This document shows positions 32,750-45,061 of a stretch of 64,000 nucleotides of DNA, one piece after another. Origin of the DNA: Deroplatys truncata (Eukaryota > Arthropoda > Insecta > Mantodea > Mantidae). The stretch is taken from assembly GCA_030765065.1 (NCBI GenBank), contig CM060984.1, positions 99,491,488 to 99,555,487 of the forward strand, read 5' to 3'. Below the pieces are notes generated by a model that was not told where the DNA came from, did no database searches, and saw only the letters and a program-made list of their open reading frames with translations. A program made the position numbers and the translations under genes. Position 1 is the stretch's first letter. Every line of letters starts with the position of its first letter.

Positions 32750-35399
32750 AACTAGTAGTACTACCACTACTAGCTACCACCACTACTCCCAGTACTACTA
32801 ACTACTATCACTACAGCTAGTAATAACTAGTACTACTACTTAATTCTACCATTACTGCTACCACTAGTACTACTAACTACTACCATGAGTACTGCTACTA
32901 ACTACTACCTCTACTGCTACTAATAGTACTACTACTAACAACTATAAATACTGATAATAGGAGCACTACTACAACCACCATGACTATTACTACTAACTAC
33001 TATCATGAGTACTACTAACTACTTCTATGAACACTATTACCAACTACAACTACTACCATTACTAGTACTACTAACAACCACCATGAGTACTACTAATAAA
33101 TACTACCTCTACTGCTAGTAATAGTACTACTAACAACTACAACTTCTGTCACTACGAGCACTACTACTACCATGAGTACTACTACTAACTACTACCTCTA
33201 TCTCTACTACTAGTATTACTAACTACTAACTCTACTGCTAGTAATAGTACTACTAACAACTACAACTACTGTCACTACGAGCACTACTACTAACTACTAC
33301 CATTATTACTACTACTTTTACCTCTACTGCTACTAATAATACTACTAACAACTAAAACTACAGCCACTACTAGTACTACTACTAACTACTACCTCCACTG
33401 CTAGTAATAGTACTACTAACAACCACAACTACTGTCACTACGAGCACTAATATTAACTACTACCTCCACTGCTAGTAATAGTACTACTAACAACCACAAC
33501 TACTGTCACTACGAGCACTAATACTACCACCATGAGTACTACTACTAACAACTACAACTACTGCTACTACGAGCACTACTACTAACTACTACCTTGATTA
33601 CTACTACTAACTACTATCTCTAATGCTACTAACAGTACTACTACTAACAACTACAACTACTGCCACTACGAGCACTACTACTAACTACAACCTAGTGTAC
33701 TACTACTAACTACTTCCTCTACTGCTATTAACAGTCTTCTACTAACAACTACAACTACTGCCACTACGAGCACTACTACTAACTACTACCTTGATTACTA
33801 CTACTAACTACTATCTCTACTGCCACTACTAGTACTACTACTAACTACTACATCTACTGCTGTTAATAGTACTACTATTAAGAACTACAACTACTGCCAC
33901 TACAAGCACTACTACTAACTACAACCAGGAGTAACACTACTGACTACTTCCTCTACTGCTATTAACAGTACTACTACTAACAACTACAACTACTGCCACT
34001 ACTAGTACTACCACTAACTACTACCTCTACTGCTAGTAATAGTACTACTAACAACTACAACTGCTGTCACTACAAGCACTACTACCATGATTACTACTAC
34101 TAACTACTACCTCTACTGCTACTAATAGTACTACTACTAATAACTACAACTGCTGCCACTACTAGTACTACTAACTACTACCTCTATAATGTTAGTAATA
34201 GTACTACTAGCAACTACAACTTCTGTCACTACAAGCACTACTACTAACTACTACCATGATTATTACTACTAACTTCTACCTCTACTACTACTAATAGTAC
34301 TACTACTAAAACTAAAACTACTGCCACTACTAGTGCTACTACTAAATACTATCTCTACTGCTACTAATAGTGCTGCTACTAACAACAGCAACTACTGCTA
34401 CTACGAGTACTACTACAAACTACTACCATGAGTACTACTACTAACTACTTCCTCTACTGCTACTAGTAGTACTACTAACAACTACAATTACTGCTAAAAC
34501 GAGCTCTACTACTAACTACTATAATGAGTACTACTACTACTAACCACTACCTCGATTGCTACTAACAGTACTACTACTAACAATTACAACTACTGCTATT
34601 ACTTGTACTACTACTAACCACTGCCTCTACTGCTATTAATAGTACTACTACTGACAACTACAACTACTGCCACTACGAGCACTACTACTAAGTAGAACCA
34701 TGAGTACTACTACTAACTCTACAGCTACTAACAGTACTACTAATTACTACAACTGCTGCCACTACTAACTACTATCTCTACTGCTATTAATAGTACTACT
34801 ACTAACAACTACAACTACTGCCACTACTAGCACTACTACTAATTACTACCTTGATTGCTACTACTAACTACTACCTCTACTGCTATTAATAGTACTACTA
34901 CTAACAACTACAACTACTGCCACTACGAGCACTACTACTAATTACTACCTTGATTGCTACTACTAACTACTATCTCTACTGCTACTAATAGTACTACTAC
35001 GACTAATAACTACAACTGTTGCCACTACTAGTACTACTACTACTACTAATAACTACAACTGTTGCCACTACTAGTACTACTACTAACTCTACTGCTACTA
35101 ATAGTACTACTACTAACAACTAAAACTACTAATTACTACCTTGATTACTACTAACTACTATCTCTACTGCTAATAATAGCACTACTACTAATAACTACAA
35201 CTGCTGCCACTACTAGTACTACTACTAACTCTACTGCTACTAATAGTACTACTACTAACAACTAAAGCTACTGCAACTACTAGTACTATTACTAGCTACT
35301 ACCATGAGTACTACTACTAACTACTACCTCTACATTTACTAATAGTACTACTACTAACAACTACAACCTCTGCTACTACTAGTACTACCAATACTACCA

Positions 35400-37100
35400 C
35401 TACTGCTGCCACTAGTACTACTACTAACTGCTAACACTACTGCTACTAATAGTACTACTGATAACAACATCCAATACTGCTACCACTAGTACTACTACTA
35501 ACTGCTACCACTAGTACTATTATCTGTGCTGATACCACTAGTACTACTACCAACTGCTAGCACTACTTCTACCACTAGGACTACTACTAACAACTATCAC
35601 TACTGCTACCACTAGTACTACTACTAACTGCTACCACTACTGCTACTAATAGTACTACTGATAACAACATCCAATACTGCTACCACTAGTACTACTACTA
35701 ACTGCTAACACTACTGCTACTAATAGTACTACTGATAACAACATCCAATACTGCTACCACTAGTACTACTACTAACTGCTAACACTACTGCTACTAATAG
35801 TACTACTGATAACAACATCCAATACTGCTACCACTAGTACTACTACTAACTGCTACCACTAGTACTATTACCTGTGCTGATACCACTAGTACTACTACCA
35901 ACTGCTAGCACTACTTCTACCACTAGGACTACTACTAACACCTATCACTACTGCTACCACTAGTACTACTACTAACTGCTACCACTAGTACTATTACCTG
36001 TGCTGATACCACTAGTACTACTACCAACTGCTAGCACTACTTCTACCACTAGGACTACTACTAACAACTATCACTACTGCTACCACCAGTACTACTACTA
36101 ACTGCTACCACTACTGCTACTAATAGTACTACTGATAACAACATCCAATACTGCTACCACTAGTACTACTACTAACTGCTAACACTACTGCTACTAATAG
36201 TACTACTGATAACAACATCCAATACTGCTACCACTAGTACTACTACTAACTGCTACCACTACTGCTACTAATAGTACTACTGATAACAACTTCCAATACT
36301 GCTACCACTAGTACTACTACTAACTGCTACCACTACTGCTACTAATAGTACTACTGATAACAACATCCAATACTGCTACCACTAGTACTACTACTAACTG
36401 CTACCACTACTGCTACTAATAGTACTACTGATAACAACATCCAATACTGCTACCACTAGTACTACTACCAACTGCTAGCACTACTGCTACTAATAGTACT
36501 ACTGATAACAACATCCAATACTGCTACCACTAGTACTACTACTAACTGCTACCACTACTGCTACTAATAGTACTACTGATAACAACATCCAATACTGCTA
36601 CCACTAGTACTACTACTAACTGCTACCACTACTGCTACTAATAGTACTACTGATAACAACATCCAATACTGATACCACTAGTACTACTACCAACTGCTAG
36701 CACTACTTCTACCACGAGGACTACTACTAACAACTATCACTACTGCTACCACTAGTACTACTACTAACTGCTACCACTAGTACTATTACCTGTGCTGATA
36801 CCACTAGTACTACTACCAACTGCTAGCACTACTTCTACCACTAGGACTACTACTAACAACTATCACTACTGCTGCCACTAGTACTACTACTAACTGCTAA
36901 CACTACTGCTACTAATAGTACTACTGATAACAACATCCAATACTGCTACCACTAGTACTACTACTAACTGCTACCACTAGTACTATTACCTGTGCTGATA
37001 CCACTAGTACTACTACCAACTGCTAGCACTACTTCTACCACTAGGACTACTACTAACAACTATCACTACTGCTACCACTAGTACTACTACTAACTGCTAC
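35400..37100. repeat. 74-bp higher-order repeat block
   Basis: A unit containing CTAACTGCTACCACTACTGC and GATAACAACATCCAATACTG recurs every 74 bp. For example CTAAC starts at 36172 and 36246, and again at 36542 and 36616. A second unit type with 'attacctgtgctgatacc' is interleaved. Confidence 0.85.
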
Positions 37101-37384
37101 CACTACTGCTACTAATAGTATTACTAGTAAAAACACCACTACTGCTACCACTAGTATTGCTACCGCTACTGCTACAAATAGTACTACTAGAAACAACTAC
37201 CATTACTGCTACCACTAGTACTACTAACAACTACTACTACTTCTACTAATAGTGCTACTAGTAACAACTACCATTACTGCTACCACTAGTACTACTAACA
37301 ACTACTACTACTACTTCTACTAATAGTGTTACTAGTAACAACTACCATTACTGCTACCACTAGTACTACTAACAACTACTACTA

Positions 37385-38540
37385 CTTCTACTAATAGTGC
37401 TACTAGTAACAATTACTACTACTTCTACTAATAGTGCTACTAGTAACAACTACTACTACTTCTACTAATAGTGCTACTAGTAACAACTACTACTACTTCT
37501 ACTAATAGTGCTACTAGTAACAACTACTACTACTTCTACTAATAGTGCTACTAGTAACAACTGCTACTACTTCTACTAATAGTGCTACTAGTAACAACTA
37601 CTACTACTTCTACTAATAGTGCTACTAGTAACAACTACTACTACTTCTACTAATAGTGCTACTAGTAACAACTACTACTACTTCTACTAATAGTGCTACT
37701 AGTAACAACTACTACTACTTCTACTAATAGTGCTACTAGTAACAACTACTACTACTTCTACTAATAGTGCTACTAGTAACAACTACTACTACTTCTACTA
37801 ATAGTGCTACTAGTAACAACTACCACTACTTCTACTAATAGTGCTACTACTAACAACTACCATTACTGCTACCACTAGTACTACTAACAACTACTACTAC
37901 TTCTACTAATAGTGCTACTAGTAACAACTACTACTACTTCTACTAATAGTGCTACTAGTAACAACTACTACTACTTCTACTAATAGTGCTACTAGTAACA
38001 ACTACTACTACTTCTACTAATAGTGCTACTAGTAACAACTACGACTACTTCTACTAATAGTGCTACTAGTAACAACTACCACTACTTCTACTAATAGTGC
38101 TACTAGTAACAGCTACCACTACTTCTACTAATAGTGCTACTAGTAACAACTACTACTACTTCTACTAATAGTTCTACTAGTAACAACTACTACTACTTCT
38201 ACTAATAGTGCTACTAGTAACAACTACTACTACTTCTACTAATAGTGCTACTAGTAACAACTACTACTACTTCTACTAATAGTGCTACTAGTAACAACTA
38301 CCACTACTTCTACTAATAGTGCTACTACTAACAACTACCATTACTGCTACCACTAGTACTACTAACAACTACTACTACTTCTACTAATAGTGCTACTAGT
38401 AACAACTACCACTACTTCTACTAATAGTGCTACTACTAACAACTACCATTACTGCTACCACTAGTACTACTAACAACTACTACTACTTCTACTAATAGTG
38501 CTACTAGTAACAACTACCACTACTTCTACTAATAGTACTA
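37385..38540. repeat. 37-bp tandem repeat block
   Basis: Near-identical units of 37 bp containing TTCTACTAATAGTGCTACTAG, measured between successive CTAG words at 37478 and 37515. More than 20 copies, with blocks carrying 'ccattactgctaccactagtactac' inserted several times. The period is exactly half of the neighbouring 74-bp unit. Confidence 0.85.
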
Positions 38541-39146
38541 CTACTAACAACTACCACAACTGATACCACTGGTACTACTAACTGCTACCTCTACTTCTAG
38601 TAATAGTACTACTAGTAACAACTACCACTTTTTCTACAAATGGTACTACTGCTAACTGCTACCACTACTGCTACTAATAGTACTTCCAGTAACAACTACC
38701 ACTACTACTACCACTAGTACCGCTACTAACAACTATCACTACTTCTACTAATAGTACTACTAGTAACAACTACCACTACTGCTACCACTAGTACTACTAC
38801 TAACTGCTACCACTACTGTTACTAATAGTACTACTAACAACTACCACTACTGCTACCTCTACTTCTACTAATAGTAATACTACTACTAACAACTAGAACT
38901 ACTGCTACCACTAGTACTAATAATAACTACTACTACCACTAGTACTACTAATAACTACTACTTCTACTTCTACAAATAGTACTACTACTAACAACTACAA
39001 CTACTGCTACTACTAGTACTGCCAATACTGCACTACTGCTGCCACTAGTACTACTACTAACTGCTACCACTACTGCTACTAATAGTACTACTGCTAACAA
39101 CTACCACTACTGCTACCACTACTACTACTACTAACCGCTACCACTA

Positions 39147-40075
39147 TGTGGCAGTATTTTATATCACAACAATGTAAATGCCAGAGTGATTGTAGTGTAA
39201 CTTAACATTATTGTATGACAATGATTTGATATGTTTGTTAATTATAAGCATTGTTAGCAAATAAGTTTACACGGCCTCACTGAAACTGACAATAGGAGCG
39301 GGTAACAATGAGCGAGGGGGTGAGTTGTTTATTATTTAGAAGAGGCAAGCAAATGACGTCAGAGTAGCGCGCGTTTCTTTAGAAATGGAGGGAATTTCTT
39401 CCCTAGAGCATATGTGTTCGTAATTTTGATTGGATATAAAAATTGACGCTAATGTTGGCGCGCTTTATTAACCAATAGCAGCTCGGTTATAATGTTTAGG
39501 CATATTGGGGTGAGGGAGTATAAATTCCGTGCCAGAGACGGGTAACGCGCAGTTTGACAGAATAATTCACAAGGCAAACGTCGTTCAGTCCAACAGAATC
39601 ATACAAAGGTTATACGTCGCACAGTTTAAGAGAATCGTTCACGCGTTATACGTCGCGCAATTCTACAGAATCTCTCGCGTCTTAAAGTTTGTTATAAATG
39701 TGAAACACGCGAATTAATAACGTGCAGTAAATTAGTGATTATAGTGATATTAGAAAATATAACAGTTTCAGTCTGGCGTGTATCAAGAGTCAATATGTGA
39801 AATTAATTAATTGTGGCGGTAATAAAAGTGTAAAAACAAATTCTTTTATAAGTGTTATCTTTCAGTAACAAATCCTTTCGGTTTACACACCCTGTTCAAG
39901 AGATATGCTCGACTGAATAGTAATAATAGCTAGCCGGAGGACAATGAACCCAACATTCAAAGTAGTAAAACAATAACAGGCGCTCAGAAATAAGATAACA
40001 CGAAGTGACCGCGACAAATACGTGGTGCAGATAAACATGAAGCATCTTCCAATTACCAACAAATAATCTACTTCA
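39147..40075 (+). mobile_element. Solo LTR (929 bp), relative of the 41.9-46.1 kb element
   Basis: It begins TG (39147), ends CA (40075) and is flanked by ACTA at 39143-39146 and 40076-40079, a 4-bp duplication as made by Gypsy-type integrases. It aligns along its length with the LTRs at 41916 and 45062. Shared words include 'gacgctaatgttggcgcg' (39447-39464), 'ctactgaaactg'-like at 39278 and 'tagctagccgg' (39927-39937). Many differences show it is older or from a different subfamily. A TATA box is seen at 39518-39525 (GTATAAAT). It inserted within the ACT array. Confidence 0.85.
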
Positions 40076-40079
40076 ACTA

Positions 40080-40267
40080 GTACTACTGCCACTGCTGCTA
40101 CCACTAGTACTACTACTACTAACTGCTACCATTACTTCTACCACAAGTACTACTACTAACAACTATCACCTCTGCTACCACTAATACTACTACTAACTGC
40201 TAACACTACTGCTACTACTAGTATTACTACTAACAACCACAACAACTTCTACTAATAGTACCTCTGC
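40080..40267. repeat. (ACT)n-type array continued
   Basis: Continuation of the 32.75-39.14 kb array after the solo LTR. It ends at the truncated 5' edge of LINE copy 2. Confidence 0.9.
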
Positions 40268-41090
40268 TATGTATATACTTAAAGCAATGTCATATATCCT
40301 GTTGTTATAGTTCACCGTATACTCCTTTAAATGAATTTAGAATCAACATAGATAAATTAATTCAAGATAGCCGAGATATAAGAGGAGATAGTATTATCTT
40401 AGGGGATCTTAATATTAAATCGCCACACTGGGGATCACCGATTGCTGATCGAAGAGGCGAATATTTTACTAAGTGGATGTCAACCCTAGATTTAGTAGTA
40501 CACAATATAGGATATATATCAACATTCCAGAGAGGTCACTCTGAGTCATATATAGACGTGACGTATTCTACGCAGAAAATTGCAAAGAAAATAATTAATT
40601 GGCAAGTTATGGATGAAGAAACTCTTAGTGACCATAAGTTCATTTATTTTGAACTTAAAGATTCAAGAAACTGTAAAACGATAAATGTAGAAAAAACAAA
40701 AGTTGAATATGACTGGGAGGTTTTTAAAATGATATTAGAGTGGAAGTTAAAAAGTTTTGAACATGATGAGGTAGATGAAGTTGTTTCTGTGTTACAGGAA
40801 TGAGCATGGCAAGTCTAAAGAATATTAGCGAAGAGTCGAACACCATACTGGTGGAGTAGTGAAATAGAGGCGTATAGACGTATATGCATTGGGAAAAGAA
40901 GAATTTTAACTAGATCCAATAGAAGAAACTTGGGATTAATTGAGAGGGAGGAACTGAGAAATGATTACAGATTAAGTAAGAAGAAGTTGGCCAAATCTAA
41001 CGTATGCATTGGGTAAAACTATGTGAAGCATTAAATGACGATATTTGGGGACTGGGATTTAAAATTGTCACTGATCCATTGACAAATAAG
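40268..41090 (+). pseudogene. R1-type LINE copy 2, endonuclease 3' half and linker
   Basis: The copy is 5'-truncated at the ACT array and lacks ORF1. From about 40285 the endonuclease reads 'Y-T-P-L-N-E-F', then 'I-I-L-G-D-L-N-I-K-S-P-H-W-G-S' (about 40395-40440, with the catalytic G-D-x-N) and 'T-F-Q-R-G-H-S-E-S-Y-I-D-V-T' (40520-40565). The end is 'E-E-T-L-S-D-H-K-F-I', with the catalytic S-D-H at 40628-40636. The frame 40477-40803 is open, then a stop. The linker to 41090 has further frameshifts. Confidence 0.8.
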
Positions 41091-41915
41091 ATGCCTATTT
41101 GTCTGACAACCGAAAAAAGAGGGAAATTGCAAGGGCCCTCTTTCCATATAGAAAATATAGATTGAAATCTATCCTGAGTACCCTTGATGTGAAATTATTC
41201 ACTATAGATGAATTAGAAGAAGTAATATCAAGTATGAAAACAGGAAAGGCCCCGGGAATAGACGTAATTCCTCCAGAAGCAATTATAAACGCTTTTAAGA
41301 TAGCAGCAGATTGGATTTTATCCATAATGAATAAATTGTTGATGGAACAAACATTTCCTAAACAATGCAAGATCGCCAAGATGGTTCTTCTACCTAAAGG
41401 AGGTAGATCTCTTCAAGATCCACTACCATCTGCATACAGACCACTATGCCTGTTGAATACTATTAGTAAATGTTATGAAGGATTAATAAGGATAAGATTA
41501 GAGAGAATTAGCGTTAAGTGGAGGACTGAGTAACCACCAGTTAGGTTTCAGGAAAGGTAAATCTACGATTCAGGCTATAGAAACAGTAATGAAAATTAGG
41601 AAAGAACCAACGGAAAATGGATTGTATTAATTACGCTTGATGTTAAAAATGCTTTTAACACTGCGACGTGGAGCTTAATAATTAAAGAACTTCAAAGAAG
41701 AAATATCTCTACATACTTGATACAGACCCTAAACTCTTATTTTGAAGATAGAAAAATAGTAATTGATAAGACAGAAATGCAGATCACAGCTGGAGTACCT
41801 CAAGGATCTATTCTTAGGCCGATCCTATGGAATATAATGTATGATGGAGTTTTGGAGTTAAAATTGACGGAAGGCGTAATATCAATTGCCTGCGCTGACG
41901 ATTTGGCAGTGGTTG
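41033..41915 (+). pseudogene. R1-type LINE copy 2, reverse transcriptase
   Basis: The RT domain is largely readable: 'I-S-S-M-K-T-G-K-A-P-G-I-D' (41225-41265), 'A-Y-R-P-L-C-L-L-N-T-I-S-K' (41430-41470), 'H-Q-L-G-F-R-K-G-K-S-T' (about 41535-41570), block A 'T-L-D-V-K-N-A-F-N-T' (about 41633-41665), block B 'A-G-V-P-Q-G-S-I-L-R-P-I' (about 41790-41825) and the catalytic box as C-A-D-D-L-A-V-V-V (41889-41915). All catalytic Asp positions are kept. Two frameshifts between 41520 and 41640 inactivate it. The gene is split at 41915 by an LTR retrotransposon and resumes at 46057. Confidence 0.85.
41912..41915 (+). other. 4-bp target duplication (GTTG), left
   Basis: GTTG precedes the first LTR and recurs at 46057-46060 after the second. 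Collapsing them restores the LINE codons for A-V-V-V-T-A-E. Confidence 0.9.
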
Positions 41916-42910
41916 TGATACGGTAATTTGTATCACAAATTACTCAAATGTAAATAATTATTTTAATATAAATATGTATTTTTATGTGACATTGATTTCA
42001 GAGGTTTATGAATTGTCATTATTATTGGTAAATAATAATATACGGCTCTACTGAAACTGTCAATAATAACGCAATAATGCAATGAAGGGGTTAGTTGTTT
42101 ATCGTTACCGGGAACCAGGAAGTTACGTAATGTTTCGCGCCTTTTCGGTAAAAGCTTCTAGAATTTTCTCTAAAAGTAATATGTATTAGTGGTTTTTATT
42201 GGATATTAAAATAGACGCTAATGTTGGCGCGTTTTATTAGCCAATAGCATTTCATTTATAATCTTTAGGCGTATCTTAAGGCTAGTCTATAAATAAGCCA
42301 GGTCGAGTTAGCGGGTCCCCCAGTTCGGCAAGATTCTCAAAACATTACACATCGTCTCCCAGTGTGCAACGAGATTCACAACACATCACACGTCAGCTCC
42401 CAGTTCAACGGAATTCTCAGTACAGTACAGATCGTCAGTCAGTCCTTCATTTCGTCAAGTTACGCGTAGAAGAATTACAAGAAATCTTATAGAGTATTAT
42501 ACAGTTGAATATATAAAGTTGAAGTACGTGAGTTAAAAGTGATAAGAAGTTATTACAAACAGTTTCAGTTTGGGCGAGTATTCAAATTAATTTGTGAAAG
42601 TGTTCGTGAACGTGTTCTGCAATAAAGATTATAAAACACATTTCTTCATTAGTAATTTTTGGATAAAAGATTCCTTTCCGCTTCACAACCTGTAAGAAAA
42701 ACATGCCTACCAGATCAGATGATAGCTAGCCGGTGGACATTTAAAATTCATGCAAATTGCTAACGCCAGAGGGATCTACGGACCAGACCAAACCAACGAG
42801 TGACGTCACACAAGATGGCTTCGCGTGAAGAAAACACATATTTGCTCTCGTAAATTGGCTTCCACAACGTGGTGCTACAAATACACAAATACAACACTAA
42901 TACCGCTGCA
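41916..42910 (+). repeat. 5' LTR
   Basis: 995 bp, TGATACGG...CCGCTGCA. Contains a TATA box, TATAAATAA at 42288-42296, and a polyadenylation signal AATAAA at 42621-42626, so the U3-R-U5 order is intact. Confidence 0.93.
42288..42296 (+). promoter_or_regulatory. TATA box of 5' LTR
   Basis: TATAAATAA, 372 bp into the LTR and about 325 bp before the AATAAA signal. The same motif is at 45434 in the 3' LTR, and a similar one is in the solo LTR at 39.5 kb. Confidence 0.6.
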
Positions 42911-42913
42911 AAT

Positions 42914-42931
42914 TGGCGCCCAACGTGGGGC
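42914..42931 (+). promoter_or_regulatory. tRNA primer-binding site
   Basis: TGGCGCCCAACGTGGGGC begins 3 nt after the LTR end. TGG at the LTR edge pairs with the CCA end of a tRNA. Similar GGCGCCCAACGTGGGGC sites occur after the LTRs of insect Gypsy-type elements. I cannot assign the tRNA species. Confidence 0.8.
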
Positions 42932-43186
42932 GAAGTGACCAGGAAAGGATCAGCATAATCAGGACGTGGAACGAAAGCAGCAGTAAAATGATCTACAAGA
43001 CGCAGATTCCAGAAACAAGAGGAGCGACAAACGGCGCGGATAAGTGGATACAAAAAAAACGTCGAGACAACGTAGATTCATCATAAAACAACGCAGAAGC
43101 GACATACAAATCTAGGAGAAAGGGGCAGAAAGCTGAGACATCAAAGTAACAGCAACATACAGCATCAGAAAGGTAAACAACTTTCA

Positions 43187-44311
43187 ATGTTATTGAGGAG
43201 TGGTAGGATAAAAAAAACAATGGCTACCAATAATTCAGAGGAAATAATTATGGAAGATGAAAATGTTAGTGCAGAAAATAGCCCAGATTTTTTTGGGTTT
43301 GAAGATGAAAATGTTAGTGCAGAAAGTGAGAGTAGAATAGCAGGAAATGTTAATCCTGATACTATTATGATTATGGAAATGTTTAGAAAATTTGGTGAAA
43401 AACTAGATAAGACTAATGAGAATATAGAGAAATTAAGGGAAGATAGTAGTAAGAGTAATGAGAAATTAGAACAAAAACTAACTCAGAAAATGGAAATGAA
43501 TAATAAAGAATTGAGGGAAGATATTAGTAAGAGTATTACAGATCAATTAAGGGAAGAAATTTGTAAGAATAATGAGAAATTAGAAAAGAAAATAGATCAA
43601 AACAGGGAAGATATGCAAAAGAGTCATAGGGAATTAAGGGAAAATATTGGTAAAAGCTTTGAACAAAACAGGAAATCAATTGAAGATATTGGTAGGAGGA
43701 ATGAGAAATTAGAGCAAACAGTAGATCAAAGCAGTGAAGAAATTGAAAAGAAAGTTATGAAGTTAGATAGTAGTAGGCCAGAAATGAGTGATAAAAAGGA
43801 AGTGGTAGTAAGTGAGATAGGAGAAATTTCAAAGAAAATGCTAAACATGGGCAAGGAAATAGATAACAAAGAAAGTGAGGTTAATGCAGAATGCACAGAG
43901 TTAGGAAGTCAAATGAGTATTATTTCAAGTGAGTTAAGAGAGATAAAAGAGGTTAGGAATGTAGATGTGAATCAAGCGCAAGTTAAATTCAGAGGGGAAA
44001 TATCAGAAATACAAAATGAGTCAGAAATGCAAAGAAATAAATTGTGCCAAGATATTCAAAATGAAAACTCCAGTCCAGTACAGTTTAGTACAGATTTGTC
44101 AGAGTATTCACAAATTAAGGAGATGGTAGAAGAATTGAAAATGAAAGTTGTTAAAAGATGTGTAATTCAAGAAACTGTAGATTGTTTTCAAATATTATCA
44201 GGGAACGAAATGTCATATGAATACAAGAGGTTATTCATGAACAATAATTTGAAGGTTAGGTTATGGCTACGAGTAATGTTTAGCCACACACAATTTGATC
44301 CAGGAGGGTAA
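43187..44311 (+). CDS. Coiled-coil protein of the LTR retrotransposon (gag position)
   Basis: An uninterrupted frame of 374 codons, the only one in the element and located where gag would be. The first ATG is at 43187; an ATG 33 bp downstream (43220) is an alternative start. The N-terminus (residues about 12-60) is acidic, with a repeated D-E-N-V-S-A-E motif. Residues about 65-260 are a long charged heptad-like region with recurring N-E-K-L-E and L-R-E-D/E-I words, predicted coiled coil. The last 60 residues are less charged and contain the word F-Q-I-L-S-G-N-E. I see no zinc knuckle, protease or major-homology motif. The open frame and near-identical LTRs suggest a functional protein, perhaps a structural one needed in cis. 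I do not recognise a named family. Confidence 0.7.
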   Translation: MLLRSGRIKKTMATNNSEEIIMEDENVSAENSPDFFGFEDENVSAESESRIAGNVNPDTIMIMEMFRKFGEKLDKTNENIEKLREDSSKSNEKLEQKLTQKMEMNNKELREDISKSITDQLREEICKNNEKLEKKIDQNREDMQKSHRELRENIGKSFEQNRKSIEDIGRRNEKLEQTVDQSSEEIEKKVMKLDSSRPEMSDKKEVVVSEIGEISKKMLNMGKEIDNKESEVNAECTELGSQMSIISSELREIKEVRNVDVNQAQVKFRGEISEIQNESEMQRNKLCQDIQNENSSPVQFSTDLSEYSQIKEMVEELKMKVVKRCVIQETVDCFQILSGNEMSYEYKRLFMNNNLKVRLWLRVMFSHTQFDPGG

Positions 44312-45048
44312 ATAGCAATGAGATGTAAAGTAAATGCTGGATAGGTAAAGACGACTTGCAGAGAAATGTATTGGAACGTAAGAGGGTTAACTAAATATAT
44401 ATGTCATTTGAAAAGAGAAATAAGTTATAAAAAAAAAAAAAGAGAGAAATGTTTTAAAAAAAAAAATAAATAAATAAATAAATAAATTAAATTTTTAGTA
44501 ACTGTAACAAAATATTTAAAAATTAAGAATGCAAAGATGGAAACTTAATATGATATTAAATTAAAAGTACGGAAATACAATTCAAAGAGTATTGTTAAAA
44601 TAAAATTCAAAATAACAAAAATAGTAAAAATAATTCAAAACAAATACTTATGTAGCAAACAGAAAAGGTGAAACATTGTCTAGATTTAAGAGATGTAAAT
44701 ATTTGAGTAGAGGGTAAATATTTTGGTAAATATGTATAGTAATTACAAAAAAAAAAAATTCTTGAATTGATAAAATTTTGGTAACAATATAAGAAAGTAA
44801 ACCATTTTTTGTAACACTAGTTAAATAATTTAGGGTAAAGTATTTGCTATAAAAAAATTGTAATGTCAGATTAATATCTAAATAAATTAAACCAGAGCCA
44901 GTAAGTAGTGGCGAGAGAAAACATATGTCGTGTGTTAAATGCGTGTGAAGTGTTAAGTGAAAGTGATAGCGTGTGTTACAAGATTTAGGAGACTAAAAAC
45001 AAAATTATAAAATTTCTAAACAAGTTATAAATATTTATAATTATGTTT
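44312..45048 (+). other. AT-rich 3' leader of the LTR retrotransposon
   Basis: No open frame. A-runs and AAATAAATAAATA (about 44464-44485). This occupies the place where pol would lie in a complete element. Confidence 0.7.
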
Positions 45049-45061
45049 CTAGTGGGGCATA
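45049..45061 (+). promoter_or_regulatory. Candidate polypurine tract
   Basis: TAGTGGGGCATA lies directly before the 3' LTR. It is short and interrupted, so only a candidate for priming plus-strand synthesis. Confidence 0.4.

Larger units (their letters stand above)
32750..39142. repeat. 6.4-kb (ACT)n-derived satellite array
   Basis: The whole stretch consists of ACT/TAC/CTA-based triplets with interspersed GCT, ACC, AGT and TTC words and almost no open frame, because TAA and TAG words are frequent. Higher-order order appears in places: variable units near 100 bp at 33-35 kb, a 74-bp unit at about 35.4-37.1 kb and a 37-bp unit at about 37.4-38.5 kb. It starts exactly at the 3' end of LINE copy 1 and is interrupted at 39147 by a solo LTR. 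Confidence 0.95.

Noticed and set aside
42760..43053. Minus-strand 97-codon frame (and its twin at 45906-46172)
   Set aside because: Antisense to the LTR end and leader; its shared part simply reflects the repeated LTR.
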